DNA of 7,063 nt, from assembly GCA_026417425.1 (NCBI GenBank), contig JAOADF010000039.1, positions 1 through 7,063 on the forward strand, written 5' to 3'. Origin of the DNA: Dictyoglomaceae bacterium (GTDB lineage Bacteria > Dictyoglomota > Dictyoglomia > Dictyoglomales > Dictyoglomaceae). Below the pieces are notes generated by a model. The model saw nothing but the letters and a program-made list of their open reading frames with translations. It was not told the DNA's origin and made no database searches. The number at the start of each line of letters is the position of its first letter. The first letter of the stretch is position 1. Made by a program: the position numbers and the translations under genes. Positions 1 through 6,735 of the stretch are shown here, piece by piece.

Positions 1-342
1 ATAGATTCTGCATTTCTTAGACCTGGAAGATTTGATAAGATCTTTTATATCGGCTTACCTAATATGGAAGCAAGGAAAGAAATAATAAAATTACAATTAA
101 GAGAAAGAGACCACTCCCTTACTGAAGAAGATATTAATAAAATTGCAGAAAAATTAGAGGGTTATTCAGGAGCAGATATTGAGCAAATTATTGAAGAATC
201 TGCCTTTTTAGCTTTTCAAAGAAGAGATAAGATAACAGAATCTGATATTTTGACCATTATTGAAAATACTCCAAAATCTGTTAGTTATGATGAGATTGAA
301 CAAATTGAGAAATGGGCACGGGAAAGAGGTTTAATAAAATAA
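1..342 (+). CDS. AAA+ ATPase of the Cdc48/FtsH type, C-terminal part (5' end outside window)
   Basis: The reading frame is open from the first base, and the visible 113 residues are the end of a classical AAA+ ATPase module. Residues 6-12 read LRPGRFD, the second region of homology that carries the arginine-finger residues (R7 and R10 here) which complete the active site of the neighbouring subunit. GYSGADI at residues 54-60 is the sensor-2/lid motif typical of FtsH, Cdc48/p97 and proteasomal ATPases. Walker A and B must lie upstream of the window. The protein ends about 50 residues after the lid motif and shows no HExxH zinc-protease domain, so it is not a full FtsH; a Cdc48-like unfoldase or a stand-alone AAA protein fits better. 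An ATG at 64 falls inside the conserved domain and is not the true start. The transpeptidase gene follows after 29 bases and may be cotranscribed. The family is clear; the substrate is unknown. Confidence 0.9.
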   Translation: MDSAFLRPGRFDKIFYIGLPNMEARKEIIKLQLRERDHSLTEEDINKIAEKLEGYSGADIEQIIEESAFLAFQRRDKITESDILTIIENTPKSVSYDEIEQIEKWARERGLIK

Positions 343-371
343 TATTTGACAATTAATAAGGAGAAAATAGT

Positions 372-1544
372 ATGGTAGTTAGGAAATTTCGTAGAAGAAG
401 GAAAAAAGTTATTTCGATTCCCTTTCTTTTTTTAACAATTATTTTATCAATTTTTACTCTATTTATTTTTAGACATATAAAAATATTACCTTTACCAGAT
501 TTTAAAAAGAGAAATGAGATCAGATTGATTATATATAATGCTTGTTCTAAATATTGTAATTATATTAAATTGGAAGGATTGGGAAAAGAGCTTGCAAAAA
601 GATTTACTGAAGGTAATTTTATGATTCTTGAGATAAAAAATCATCCTCAATTTAAAATAAAAATTAATTCTGAAATACGATATTCTTCTAATAATTTAGA
701 TAAAGCAAAAGAACTCCATAAGTTAATACCCTTTGCAGAAATGTTAGAAACAAAAACTTATACTGATACTATCCAAATACTTCTGGGCATGGATTCCATA
801 AAAGAATTATTCAATAAAGGAATAGAAAATGAAAATGAGATAGTAATAATTATAAAAGAGGAGTTTTTCAATCAATTAGAGCCTATAATTTTAAATACCT
901 TCAAAGAATTTAAAAAGGTAATTTTTAAGGGAGATGGAAATTCATATGAGATGCAAGCTCATATTGAGCTCTATTATCCTTCTAATTTAAAAGATAGAGT
1001 AGAATCTGTAAGATTAAAATTAAGTAATCAAGAATATATAGAAAAAGTAAATGACAATTTAAATAATATTATTGTAGTAATTCCTATGTGGGAAGGAGAA
1101 AAAAAGGCTGAGGATTACTGGATTATAGTTAAGAAAAGTGATTTTAAACTTTATTTATACAAAGGTACTAAATTAGTAAAAGCATACCCCATTGCCCTTG
1201 GAAAAAATCCAGGGGACAAGCAAAGAGTAGGAGATTATCGAACTCCTGAAGGGAATTTTTACATTAAAGAAATAATTAACTCATCATCTTGGGAACATGA
1301 TTTCCCTGATGATGGAAAGGGACCTATTAAAGGAGCCTATGGTCCTTGGTTTTTAGGTTTATATACTGGACCTGAAACTACAAAGAGTGGAAAGGGATGG
1401 GAAGGTATAGGAATCCATGGGACTCATGATCCCTCTTCTATAGGTACTTTAGCTTCTGAAGGTTGTATAAGAATGTATAATCAGGACATTATAGAATTAA
1501 AAAATTTGGTAAAAATTGGAACCCCTGTAATTATTGAACCATAA
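372..1544 (+). CDS. Membrane-anchored L,D-transpeptidase (YkuD domain) with a duplicated LytR_C-like linker
   Basis: This 390-residue protein probably forms 3-3 cross-links in peptidoglycan or attaches proteins to it. The start at 372 has an AAGGAG ribosome binding site at 358-363. The N-terminus is very basic (RKFRRRRKK, residues 4-12) and is followed by one hydrophobic segment at about 13-36, which predicts a type II anchor with the rest outside the cytoplasmic membrane. The YkuD domain spans about 249-390. It contains H349 in GIHGTHD and the nucleophile C365 in SEGCIRM, both in the family's catalytic arrangement (16 residues apart), so the enzyme should be active. The linker at 48-240 is not a LysM domain. 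Its first half (NEIRLIIYNA, then a short helix, then EIRYSSNNL) resembles the LytR_C domain found at the ends of LytR-CpsA-Psr proteins, and its second half (NEIVIIIKEE, then IELYYPSNL) repeats the same pattern. The enzyme call is firm; the linker assignment is my inference from pattern. Confidence 0.93.
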   Translation: MVVRKFRRRRKKVISIPFLFLTIILSIFTLFIFRHIKILPLPDFKKRNEIRLIIYNACSKYCNYIKLEGLGKELAKRFTEGNFMILEIKNHPQFKIKINSEIRYSSNNLDKAKELHKLIPFAEMLETKTYTDTIQILLGMDSIKELFNKGIENENEIVIIIKEEFFNQLEPIILNTFKEFKKVIFKGDGNSYEMQAHIELYYPSNLKDRVESVRLKLSNQEYIEKVNDNLNNIIVVIPMWEGEKKAEDYWIIVKKSDFKLYLYKGTKLVKAYPIALGKNPGDKQRVGDYRTPEGNFYIKEIINSSSWEHDFPDDGKGPIKGAYGPWFLGLYTGPETTKSGKGWEGIGIHGTHDPSSIGTLASEGCIRMYNQDIIELKNLVKIGTPVIIEP

Positions 1545-1575
1545 TGCTTTTCTTTTTAAAATCTCCTTTGACATT

Positions 1576-1666
1576 AACTTTAATTCTATATTAGTTTTAT
1601 AAAACCTTATCTTTTAAAGTATAATTATATTTAATATAATTAAAAGGAAAGAACTTTAATTCTATA
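1576..1666 (+). repeat. 15-bp perfect direct repeat upstream of the pilin gene
   Basis: AACTTTAATTCTATA occurs at 1576-1590 and again, unchanged, at 1652-1666, so the copies start 76 bases apart. Both lie in the 137-base gap between the transpeptidase stop and the pilin start, and the second copy ends 14 bases before the chosen ATG. A 15-base exact repeat is unlikely by chance in so short a stretch, even at this AT content. It could be a pair of binding sites for a regulator of the pilin gene or the trace of a small local duplication; the sequence alone does not decide. Confidence 0.6.
1622..1642. promoter_or_regulatory. AT-only palindrome with overlapping -10-like boxes (possible promoter/operator)
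   Basis: TAATTATAT and ATATAATTA form perfect 9-base arms around a TTA centre. TATAAT hexamers occur at 1620-1625 and 1635-1640, within or overlapping the palindrome, 41 to 56 bases before the pilin ATG. No good -35 box lies at the right distance from either (TTATAA at 1597 and TTTTAA at 1612 are weak). A TTGACA at 1568-1573 has no clear -10 box at 16-18 bases. The palindrome could be an operator or a weak hairpin. In DNA this AT-rich such matches are common, so the call is tentative. Confidence 0.35.
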
Positions 1667-1680
1667 AAAAAGTGATGTTA

Positions 1681-2103
1681 ATGAAAAATTTTAATGGATT
1701 TACTATTATAGAAATTTTAGTTGTTATCCTTATAATAGGAATAATAATAGCCATTGCCATACCTATATATTTTGATTCAATAAAAGAAGCAAAAAGAAAT
1801 GCCCAAATTTATAATATGAAGATGGTAAAACAAGCCTTAGATATGTATTATTTAAAAAATAAATCTTATCCTATTGATGCATGGTCTTTTACAACATATC
1901 TATTAAATAATCCCATATATTTTACAGAAACTCTTATATGTCCTTACAATAATAAACCATATAATATCATTCAGTGGCAAACTTACTATACTGATTGGGA
2001 TGATATATGGAATTGGGCTGAGTCAACAAACAATATTAATAATATCTATTACAAGTCAGAAAATCCAACCCATAATTATTCCTTGACCTATTATTCAAGA
2101 TAG
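1681..2103 (+). CDS. Type IV pilin-like / pseudopilin protein with prepilin cleavage site
   Basis: This 140-residue protein has the hallmark N-terminus of the pilin superfamily: a short leader MKNFNG, then FTIIE and about 20 very hydrophobic residues (ILVVILIIGIIIAIAIP). A prepilin peptidase would cut after the glycine and methylate the new N-terminal Phe; mature E5 is present. The globular part has the helix with LDMYYLKNKSYPID, usual in GspG-like and minor pilins, then a short Trp/Tyr/Asn-rich C-terminal domain with a single cysteine, so no disulfide loop. GTG at 1672 and ATG at 1675 are in-frame alternatives. I chose ATG 1681 because it gives a standard six-residue leader and has GTGAT, matching the anti-SD end, four bases upstream. 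No other pilus or type II secretion genes are in the window, so it could be a minor pilin, a competence pseudopilin or part of an orphan surface fibre. Confidence 0.88.
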   Translation: MKNFNGFTIIEILVVILIIGIIIAIAIPIYFDSIKEAKRNAQIYNMKMVKQALDMYYLKNKSYPIDAWSFTTYLLNNPIYFTETLICPYNNKPYNIIQWQTYYTDWDDIWNWAESTNNINNIYYKSENPTHNYSLTYYSR

Positions 2104-2139
2104 TAAAATAAAGAAAAATAATTTTAAAAAAGAATTAAA

Positions 2140-2498
2140 ATGTTATCTATTTGTTTATGGTTCTCTTCTTTCTCACAATTCTAAAAATTATTATCTAAAA
2201 AATTCTAAATTTATTGGTAAAGCTATTCTTGAAGATTATGGCTTATATAAAATTTCTCTGGTATTCTGGAATCCTTCCTCAAAAGGGCTCAAAAGTTGTA
2301 GGAGAAGTTTATAATGTAGATGATGTTACTCTCAAAATAATTGATAATTTTGAGGGGGAAGGAGATTTATATGAAAGAAAGAAAGTTATGGTCACTCTTG
2401 AAGATGGAAAAGAAATGGAAGTTTGGACTTATGTTTATTTAAAAGATGTGAAAGAGGAAAATTATATACCTTTTGAGGAACAACCTTGGAGAGAATAA
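2140..2498 (+). pseudogene. Gamma-glutamylcyclotransferase-like (AIG2/GGCT fold) gene, frameshifted
   Basis: Two frames together spell one GGCT-like protein. Frame 2 gives CYLFVYGSLLSHNSKNYYL and then IGKAILEDYGLYKIS up to 2257. This holds the YGSL substrate-binding loop of the family. The following frame, from 2259, gives WYSGILPQKGSKVVGEVY and then DNFEGEGDLYERKKV, with the acidic FEG...Y.R region that carries the catalytic glutamate in this family. One extra base at about 2258 (in TCTCTGG) explains the switch. The N-terminal part also has no ATG, GTG or TTG in its own frame back to the stop at 2084, while an ATG at 2140 is one base out of phase; a second extra base in ATGTTATC would restore MYLFVYGSL. 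Only the C-terminal piece (TTG at 2214 to 2498) remains as an ordinary open frame, and that start is unlikely to be real. Genes of this family act on gamma-glutamyl peptides or amines. Real decay, sequencing indels and programmed frameshifting are all possible; decay or error is most likely. Confidence 0.82.
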
Positions 2499-2527
2499 AT
2501 CTAAGATAATCATCAAAAGGTCTAATT

Positions 2528-2555
2528 TTGACCCTATTAAACCTCAAAATATAAA
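2528..2555 (+). promoter_or_regulatory. Sigma-70-type promoter for the 2586-3830 gene group
   Basis: TTGACC at 2528-2533 and TATAAA at 2550-2555 are separated by 16 bases, and each matches the housekeeping consensus at five of six positions. Transcription would begin near 2562, just before the strong GGGAGGT ribosome binding site at 2570-2576 and the ATG at 2586. The -35 box also sits in a small inverted repeat (GGTC at 2519-2522, GACC at 2530-2533). The position fits a promoter starting the three-gene group downstream. Confidence 0.5.
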
Positions 2556-2585
2556 GAGAAGAATAAAAAGGGAGGTTAATTATTT

Positions 2586-2771
2586 ATGAAAAAGTATTGT
2601 TTAATTATAAGTTTTTTAGTAATTTTAGTCCTTCTTTTAATTTCTTTAGATAGAACTCAAGAAATACAAACTGTAAGGTGGGAGTATAGAGTAAAGTATG
2701 AATACGCAGGTCCACTCTGTAATGATGGCATAAATGCTCAATTTATACTTTTTAAAAGACCAATTAAGTAA
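2586..2771 (+). CDS. Small signal-anchored protein, apparently a shortened DUF4177-like protein
   Basis: This 61-residue protein has a strong ribosome binding site (GGGAGGT, 2570-2576), so it is probably expressed. Residues 1-3 are basic-leaning and about 4-21 are strongly hydrophobic, forming a signal peptide or membrane anchor; there is no lipobox. The exported remainder begins RWEYRVKYEY (31-40) and ends FILFKRPIK (53-61). In DUF4177-like proteins a WEYKV strand opens the domain, a central helix with LNELGxEGWELV follows, and an FKRP-type strand closes it. Here the opening and closing strands are joined after NDGINAQ, with the central GWELV part missing, which looks like an in-frame internal deletion. 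It precedes the beta-barrel gene by 14 bases, so the two are likely cotranscribed. Family placement rests on short motifs and is uncertain; the function is unknown. Confidence 0.62.
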   Translation: MKKYCLIISFLVILVLLLISLDRTQEIQTVRWEYRVKYEYAGPLCNDGINAQFILFKRPIK

Positions 2772-2785
2772 AGGGGGTAATAAAA

Positions 2786-3592
2786 ATGAAAAGGGTGTTT
2801 ATTTTAATAACCTTTATTTTAATATTTCTATCAAGCTTTTGTTTGTCAAATACATTAGCATTTAGTTGGGATAGCTTCCGGAATTGGTTATATCACTGGA
2901 ATATTACCTTTGTTAAAATATTATATGGAGATACTTATATTTATAATGAATCTTTAAGTACATCTTTTACTGTATATGATGCCTTTGGAGATGATTATAC
3001 TTTTTATATTAAACAAAATCCTACCGCTTCTAAAATTTCGTATTTTTCTCTTAACATAAGATTTCCATTTTATTATAGTAAGAATTTATCAATAGGATTT
3101 AGTAACATACAGCGTCACTTTAATACTAATATTTTTAGTGAGACAGGAATAACTGAATATAGTACTTTTGTTGCAAATGGAGGAGGACTTTATATAAATT
3201 TAATGACTCTAAAAGGACTTTGGCTAAATGTTGTATTAGGAATGGTGTATTATGAAATTGATGCTATTGCTGATGTAGTAAGGCCGTCCTGGTATGGAGA
3301 TCCTGGACTTTATTGGGGTGGGAATTTCTATGAGCCTGGAACACCTTTAAGGGTAAAAGGTAGGAGTAATGATTTCTTCTCATATTCTCTTGGTTTTAAA
3401 TATCATTTAACTTCTGCTACATATCTTGAATTTACTTATTATTATTTTCCTGGAGGTATAATACAAAAGATGGATTATATAATCGAAGGACCATCGGATC
3501 TTAAAATAAATGTAGCTCCTAATAAATTACCAAAACCAATTAGTATCAAGGAATCCTCGATAATTACTTTTGGTTTGGGATTTGGTCTTTAG
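2786..3592 (+). CDS. Secreted, beta-strand-rich protein, probable outer-membrane beta-barrel of unknown function
   Basis: This 268-residue protein starts 14 bases after the preceding gene, with AAGGGGGT at 2771-2778 as ribosome binding site. It has a clear signal peptide: MKR, a hydrophobic core to about residue 20, and a likely cut after TLA at residue 25. C19 is not in an acceptable lipobox. The mature part is rich in Tyr, Phe, Ser, Asn and Gly and shows repeated alternating strands of about ten residues, such as ISYFSLNIRFPFYY, LSIGFSNIQ, GLWLNVVLGMVYYEI, FFSYSLGFKYHL, TYLEFTYYYF and SIITFGLGFGL. This is the look of a small outer-membrane barrel with eight to ten strands. The last strand ends in Leu rather than the usual terminal Phe. 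I do not recognise a named family. A surface or periplasmic lineage-specific protein is equally possible. Confidence 0.75.
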   Translation: MKRVFILITFILIFLSSFCLSNTLAFSWDSFRNWLYHWNITFVKILYGDTYIYNESLSTSFTVYDAFGDDYTFYIKQNPTASKISYFSLNIRFPFYYSKNLSIGFSNIQRHFNTNIFSETGITEYSTFVANGGGLYINLMTLKGLWLNVVLGMVYYEIDAIADVVRPSWYGDPGLYWGGNFYEPGTPLRVKGRSNDFFSYSLGFKYHLTSATYLEFTYYYFPGGIIQKMDYIIEGPSDLKINVAPNKLPKPISIKESSIITFGLGFGL

Positions 3593-3607
3593 TTTTAAGA
3601 TATTTAT

Positions 3608-3612
3608 GGAGG
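3608..3612 (+). promoter_or_regulatory. Ribosome binding site that fixes the zinc-ribbon start
   Basis: GGAGG lies eight bases before ATG 3621. A TTG or similar start near 3570, inside the end of the preceding gene, would add 17 residues that do not resemble the family, so 3621 is preferred. Confidence 0.75.
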
Positions 3613-3620
3613 AAGTAAAA

Positions 3621-3830
3621 ATGCCAAGGAAAAGAAAAACTCCAATATGTCCTCAATGTGGTTCTAAAAATGTCATTCCCATCGTTTATGGATATCCTTC
3701 CTATAAACTTTGGGAAGAAGAGGAAAAAGGAAATCTAAAATTAGGGGGATGTGAGATAGATTCAAATAATCCAGAGTGGCATTGCAAGGATTGTAAATAT
3801 GAATGGAAGGAACTTAGGGATATTTATTAG
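3621..3830 (+). CDS. Small zinc-ribbon protein (CPxCG ... CxxC)
   Basis: This 69-residue, soluble, basic-ended protein has two cysteine pairs, C10-P-Q-C13 and C55-K-D-C58, that should bind one zinc ion as a zinc ribbon. Between them are VIPIVYGYPS (18-27), an acidic helix (WEEEEKG) and LGGC (41-44) with a fifth conserved cysteine. As I recall, this CPxCGS...YGYP...GGC...W.C..C pattern belongs to a widespread family of short uncharacterised bacterial proteins, often of about 70 residues, so the protein looks full length. It has no signal peptide, unlike the two genes before it, and starts 28 bases after the beta-barrel gene. A role in nucleic-acid or protein binding is usual for such ribbons but cannot be shown here. 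Its stop codon is at the boundary with the oppositely oriented defence-type island. Confidence 0.85.
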   Translation: MPRKRKTPICPQCGSKNVIPIVYGYPSYKLWEEEEKGNLKLGGCEIDSNNPEWHCKDCKYEWKELRDIY

Positions 3831-3901
3831 GAAATAAGAAGAAGAATTATCTCAAAAGCCAGACTCATAATTTTTCAAAATATTCCTTCTTCTTTTCCTA
3901 A
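3827..3901. repeat. Imperfect inverted repeat at the convergent gene junction (possible bidirectional terminator or rearrangement scar)
   Basis: TTAGGAAA at 3827-3834 followed by AAGAAGAAGAAT (3836-3847) is matched on the opposite strand at 3882-3901 (TTAGGAAAAGAAGAAGGAAT, read from the - strand). The arms pair over about 19 bases with a two-base bulge and one further offset, around a loop of about 34 bases. The left arm starts inside the zinc-ribbon stop codon and the right arm is the last coding stretch of the truncated DUF262 gene. There is no compact GC stem or clear T tract, so termination is uncertain, and part of the match is low-complexity purine sequence. Confidence 0.4.
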
Positions 3902-4126
3902 AATAGAAGTCATTAATGTAGTAATTCTTTGCTGTCCATCAATCAATATCTTTTTACCTTTTGCCATGGTACCATCTTTTGCTTTCACATTGGGATTTTG
4001 CCCCACAATAAGATATCCAACGGGATATCCTCTATAAAGGGAATCTATAAAATCTCTTACCTGGGTAGAATTCCATACAAAGGGTCTCTGAATCTCTGGA
4101 AGTACTATTTCTCCTGTATTAACCAA
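3875..4126 (-). pseudogene. DUF262 (GmrSD/ParB-like nuclease fold) protein, N-terminal stub only
   Basis: The 83 visible residues match the start of the DUF262 domain: [14 protein letters not shown] (5-18) with the QRxxVW motif, [13 protein letters not shown] (29-41), then [12 protein letters not shown] (60-71) holding the IDGQQR motif that is the conserved active-site signature. The frame stops twelve residues later. DUF262 proteins such as GmrSD-type modification-dependent enzymes usually run to several hundred residues, and neither other - strand frame down to the zinc-ribbon gene continues the family, so the rest is lost rather than frameshifted. Its 5' end is also irregular. AGGAGG at 4145-4150, inside the end of the DUF499 gene, is 18 bases from TTG 4126 but only nine from an in-frame ATA at 4135, which would add ILS before LVNTGEI. 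It is the last gene of the methylase-ATPase operon. It may be a remnant, or a short expressed domain. Confidence 0.8.
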
Positions 4127-4136
4127 GCTTAGTATA

Positions 4137-6713
4137 TTAATTCTCCTCCTCTACCTCTATGCCAATCTGGATGAAAGCTTCTTTTATTTTTATTTCATAC
4201 TCATCTTCACTTATTTCACCTTCTTCTGCCTTTACTTTGATTTCTACTACCTTAAATTTTTGTCTCAATAATCTTATAATACTTAATAATTCTGATACTT
4301 TTCCTTCGGGAACTTTAAATTTTAGTTTTATTTCCTTCTTATGTTTTATAGGATAAGAGATTGAAATTTCATTAGTTGCTCCTGAGTTTGATTCCTTAGT
4401 AATAGTAGGTTTATCCTTATAATCCATGAGAGTATCTGATTTAACATTAGTAGAAGATGTTTCAGTTTCCTTTTCTTTCCTTAATTTTTCACATATTTCT
4501 TTCTTTATTAAAATTTCATTTTCTCCAAAATAAACCTCTGGAGTTTTCTCTTTTCCATAATAGTCTAAAATAATCTCACCATTTTGAAATTCTCCAAGTC
4601 CTAAAATCTCCATTTCAACAGCCCTTTTGATTCCATTAATTAAAACTTCTTTACTTGCAAATCTTAGCCCACCTGGTGTTCTAAAGCTGGAATCTAATAT
4701 CTGTTTAGTGAATACATAGTCATTATTACCTAAAAATTTTTCTTTTATAACTTTTGGCTCAAGACTTTCAAGTATGTATCCATTACTTTTTAGGGTATCA
4801 TATACTAATATATTCAAGGCTCTTTTTTCTCCCACAGTAGGAATTCCTAAGTCTTCCTTCTCTTCCTTACCTGGTATAATTAAATTTCTATAAGCTCTTC
4901 TAAGTTGATCCTCTAAAGATTCCTTTAAATTTTTTAGCCTATTTTCCACTTCTCTTTTTTGATCAGAAGTAAGAGATAAACTTTCGTCACTCTTTATAGA
5001 TTCGTAAGCTAAATATTTTCTTATAGTATTTTTTAGAACTAATCTCTCGCTTTCCAAAGGTATAAGGAAAAATAATGTATTTACATTAACTCTTGGAGTT
5101 TCACCTTTAAATCTTAAAATCTTATTAATTACAGCCTCTTTTTCTTCTTTTAAGATTATAAGCTTAAACTCTTCGTTATCGGGAATATTTTCTGATTTTT
5201 CTTCCCATAGATATACCTTTAATTTTTCAGAATTGATAATTTTTTTAATCCTTTCTTTTTCATAATCTTCTATTTCTTGCTCTTTTATATTTTCTGATTT
5301 TAAAATTTCAATTCTATTCAAGTTAGATTTATTAGAAAATAAATGTTTATCGTTTTGATATTGCAAGTAAAATAATCTATTTTGTAAAAGATCTAAGGTC
5401 TCATTTATTACACTTGATGGATTATTCAATGTTGTAGCAGACCTTTTTATTTCTGATATTGTAGCTCCCTTTTCAGTACCACCTAAGAAAGAATACATAA
5501 ATATAGTTGTTGCGGTCCGAGTTCCCAATTTTAAGCCTACATAAGATACTCCAAGTTCCCTATCTACCTTTTTACTTCCTGAGTCTTCTCCTGTTATATC
5601 CTGAGCTATCACACTATTAAATTCATTCCCTATATGTTTTATGAGCTCATGTCTTATGTTTTGATTGGCAAGATCAAAATCTGAAAGAGTTATATATGGG
5701 ATATTTTTATCTTTAAGAGTATATACTACCAAGGATAGCAATCTTAAAACTCCTCTTGTTCTTTGAAAACTGTGAAAACTTCCCCATCGATGATAAAGTA
5801 CATCTATCACCTCGGGTATAAAAGGATAGGATTCTATAAATCTCCTCCTATATTCCGAAGGTTCCATCCCTATGGGAAGTATTTTTTCTTTCTCAGCATA
5901 CTCTATAAATTTATCAACTATATTTTGGGCTTCTATCTCATCTATACTGCTAAAAAGTCTTCTTCTTATGATTTTTGGTATCTCATATTCCTGTACAGGT
6001 GTATATATTCTTTCTACTCTACCTACTACCTTTTGAAGTTGAGAGAATAATTTTTCCGCTTCAGAATCATAGTGTTCCGTAATACTTGATGGCAAAGTTA
6101 CCACAAGACATGTTTTTTCTAATGTGGATACAACTTCTGTGAGTTCTTGCATAAATGCCATGGTCTGAGCAGATAGAGTACTCTCTCCTACTTTTACTCC
6201 AGCTGATTTTGTTATATATTCTAAGACTTCATCCATAAGAATTAATAAAGGTTGATATCTTTCCAAAAGATTTCTTATTTTTTCCTTACCGGGAGATATT
6301 TGTCCTATTAATATTTCATTTTTTCCTGTAAGTTGTTTTTCTAAAAATCCCCAAAGGGTTTCCTCCTTTGCATCCAAATTGGTACCAACTATGATTGCCA
6401 AATGGGTTTTCCAATCTACCTTTGCTTTATGCATTAAAGCAATCAAGGAGTGGGTTTTACCACCACCAAAGGGAGTTTGAAGCTGAATAGTTGGATCTCC
6501 TCCTCTTCCTTTTATTCGTTTTTCTACAATATTCAGTAAATTTTTTAAACCATCGGTGATATATGTTTTTTGGAAAAATAAGCCATAATCTTTATACTCA
6601 AAAGGTCCCTCACCTTTATAAGCATTCCAAAGATCAGCTGCAAAAACGTCCATGGTAAGTCTTCCCTCTTGTATATCTTTATGGGGAATAGCTATGGTAT
6701 GGAATGGTTTCAT
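4137..6713 (-). CDS. DUF499 P-loop ATPase (COG1483 type) of a DUF1156/DUF499 defence-type locus
   Basis: This 858-residue protein is a large AAA+-type ATPase. Walker A is [10 protein letters not shown] (80-89, with K86 and T87), and Walker B is [11 protein letters not shown] (156-166, with D161 and E162). A sensor-1-like strand follows (CLVVTLPSS, 202-210). The N-terminus ([11 protein letters not shown]...FAADLW) is also typical of DUF499. The middle and C-terminal parts are Lys/Glu-rich with helical repeats, and the end ([17 protein letters not shown], then [12 protein letters not shown]) is a small alpha-beta unit. ATG 6713 is preferred over GTG 6725 because the GTG lies inside the AAAAGGGGTGA ribosome binding site at 6722-6732. 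It lies 22 bases after the DUF1156 methylase stop and runs up to the DUF262 stub, so the three are one operon. It probably powers DNA binding or translocation for the methylase complex, as BrxC/PglY-like ATPases are thought to do; that role is inferred from the family and context. Confidence 0.92.
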   Translation of the reverse strand: MKPFHTIAIPHKDIQEGRLTMDVFAADLWNAYKGEGPFEYKDYGLFFQKTYITDGLKNLLNIVEKRIKGRGGDPTIQLQTPFGGGKTHSLIALMHKAKVDWKTHLAIIVGTNLDAKEETLWGFLEKQLTGKNEILIGQISPGKEKIRNLLERYQPLLILMDEVLEYITKSAGVKVGESTLSAQTMAFMQELTEVVSTLEKTCLVVTLPSSITEHYDSEAEKLFSQLQKVVGRVERIYTPVQEYEIPKIIRRRLFSSIDEIEAQNIVDKFIEYAEKEKILPIGMEPSEYRRRFIESYPFIPEVIDVLYHRWGSFHSFQRTRGVLRLLSLVVYTLKDKNIPYITLSDFDLANQNIRHELIKHIGNEFNSVIAQDITGEDSGSKKVDRELGVSYVGLKLGTRTATTIFMYSFLGGTEKGATISEIKRSATTLNNPSSVINETLDLLQNRLFYLQYQNDKHLFSNKSNLNRIEILKSENIKEQEIEDYEKERIKKIINSEKLKVYLWEEKSENIPDNEEFKLIILKEEKEAVINKILRFKGETPRVNVNTLFFLIPLESERLVLKNTIRKYLAYESIKSDESLSLTSDQKREVENRLKNLKESLEDQLRRAYRNLIIPGKEEKEDLGIPTVGEKRALNILVYDTLKSNGYILESLEPKVIKEKFLGNNDYVFTKQILDSSFRTPGGLRFASKEVLINGIKRAVEMEILGLGEFQNGEIILDYYGKEKTPEVYFGENEILIKKEICEKLRKEKETETSSTNVKSDTLMDYKDKPTITKESNSGATNEISISYPIKHKKEIKLKFKVPEGKVSELLSIIRLLRQKFKVVEIKVKAEEGEISEDEYEIKIKEAFIQIGIEVEEEN

Positions 6714-6721
6714 CTTAAAAT

Positions 6722-6732
6722 TCACCCCTTTT
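6722..6732 (-). promoter_or_regulatory. Ribosome binding site that decides the DUF499 start
   Basis: On the - strand AAAAGGGGTGA is followed by eight bases and ATG at 6713. It differs from the ideal AAGGAGGTGA by one missing base. The competing GTG at 6725 is part of this site and has no ribosome binding site of its own. Confidence 0.7.
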
Positions 6733-6735
6733 ATT

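Noticed and set aside
346..373. TTGACA and TAGTAT with a 16-base spacer before the transpeptidase gene
   Set aside because: The -10 box would overlap the start codon and place the transcript start inside the gene, after the ribosome binding site.
2214..2498. TTG-started 94-residue gene as an intact protein
   Set aside because: The first 15 or so residues are the wrong frame of the GGCT-like N-terminus and no ribosome binding site precedes the TTG; the open part is the 3' piece of the frameshifted gene.
3929..4132. 67-residue + strand frame opposite the DUF262 stub
   Set aside because: It is the antisense of a clear DUF262 domain, has no ribosome binding site and shows no recognisable motifs.
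4159..4356. 65-residue + strand frame opposite the DUF499 C-terminus
   Set aside because: It is an antisense shadow with no independent support.
5763..6050. 95-residue + strand frame inside the DUF499 gene
   Set aside because: It is a shadow of the conserved ATPase coding strand, with Tyr/Phe/Ile-rich composition that follows from reading Lys/Glu-rich codons backwards.
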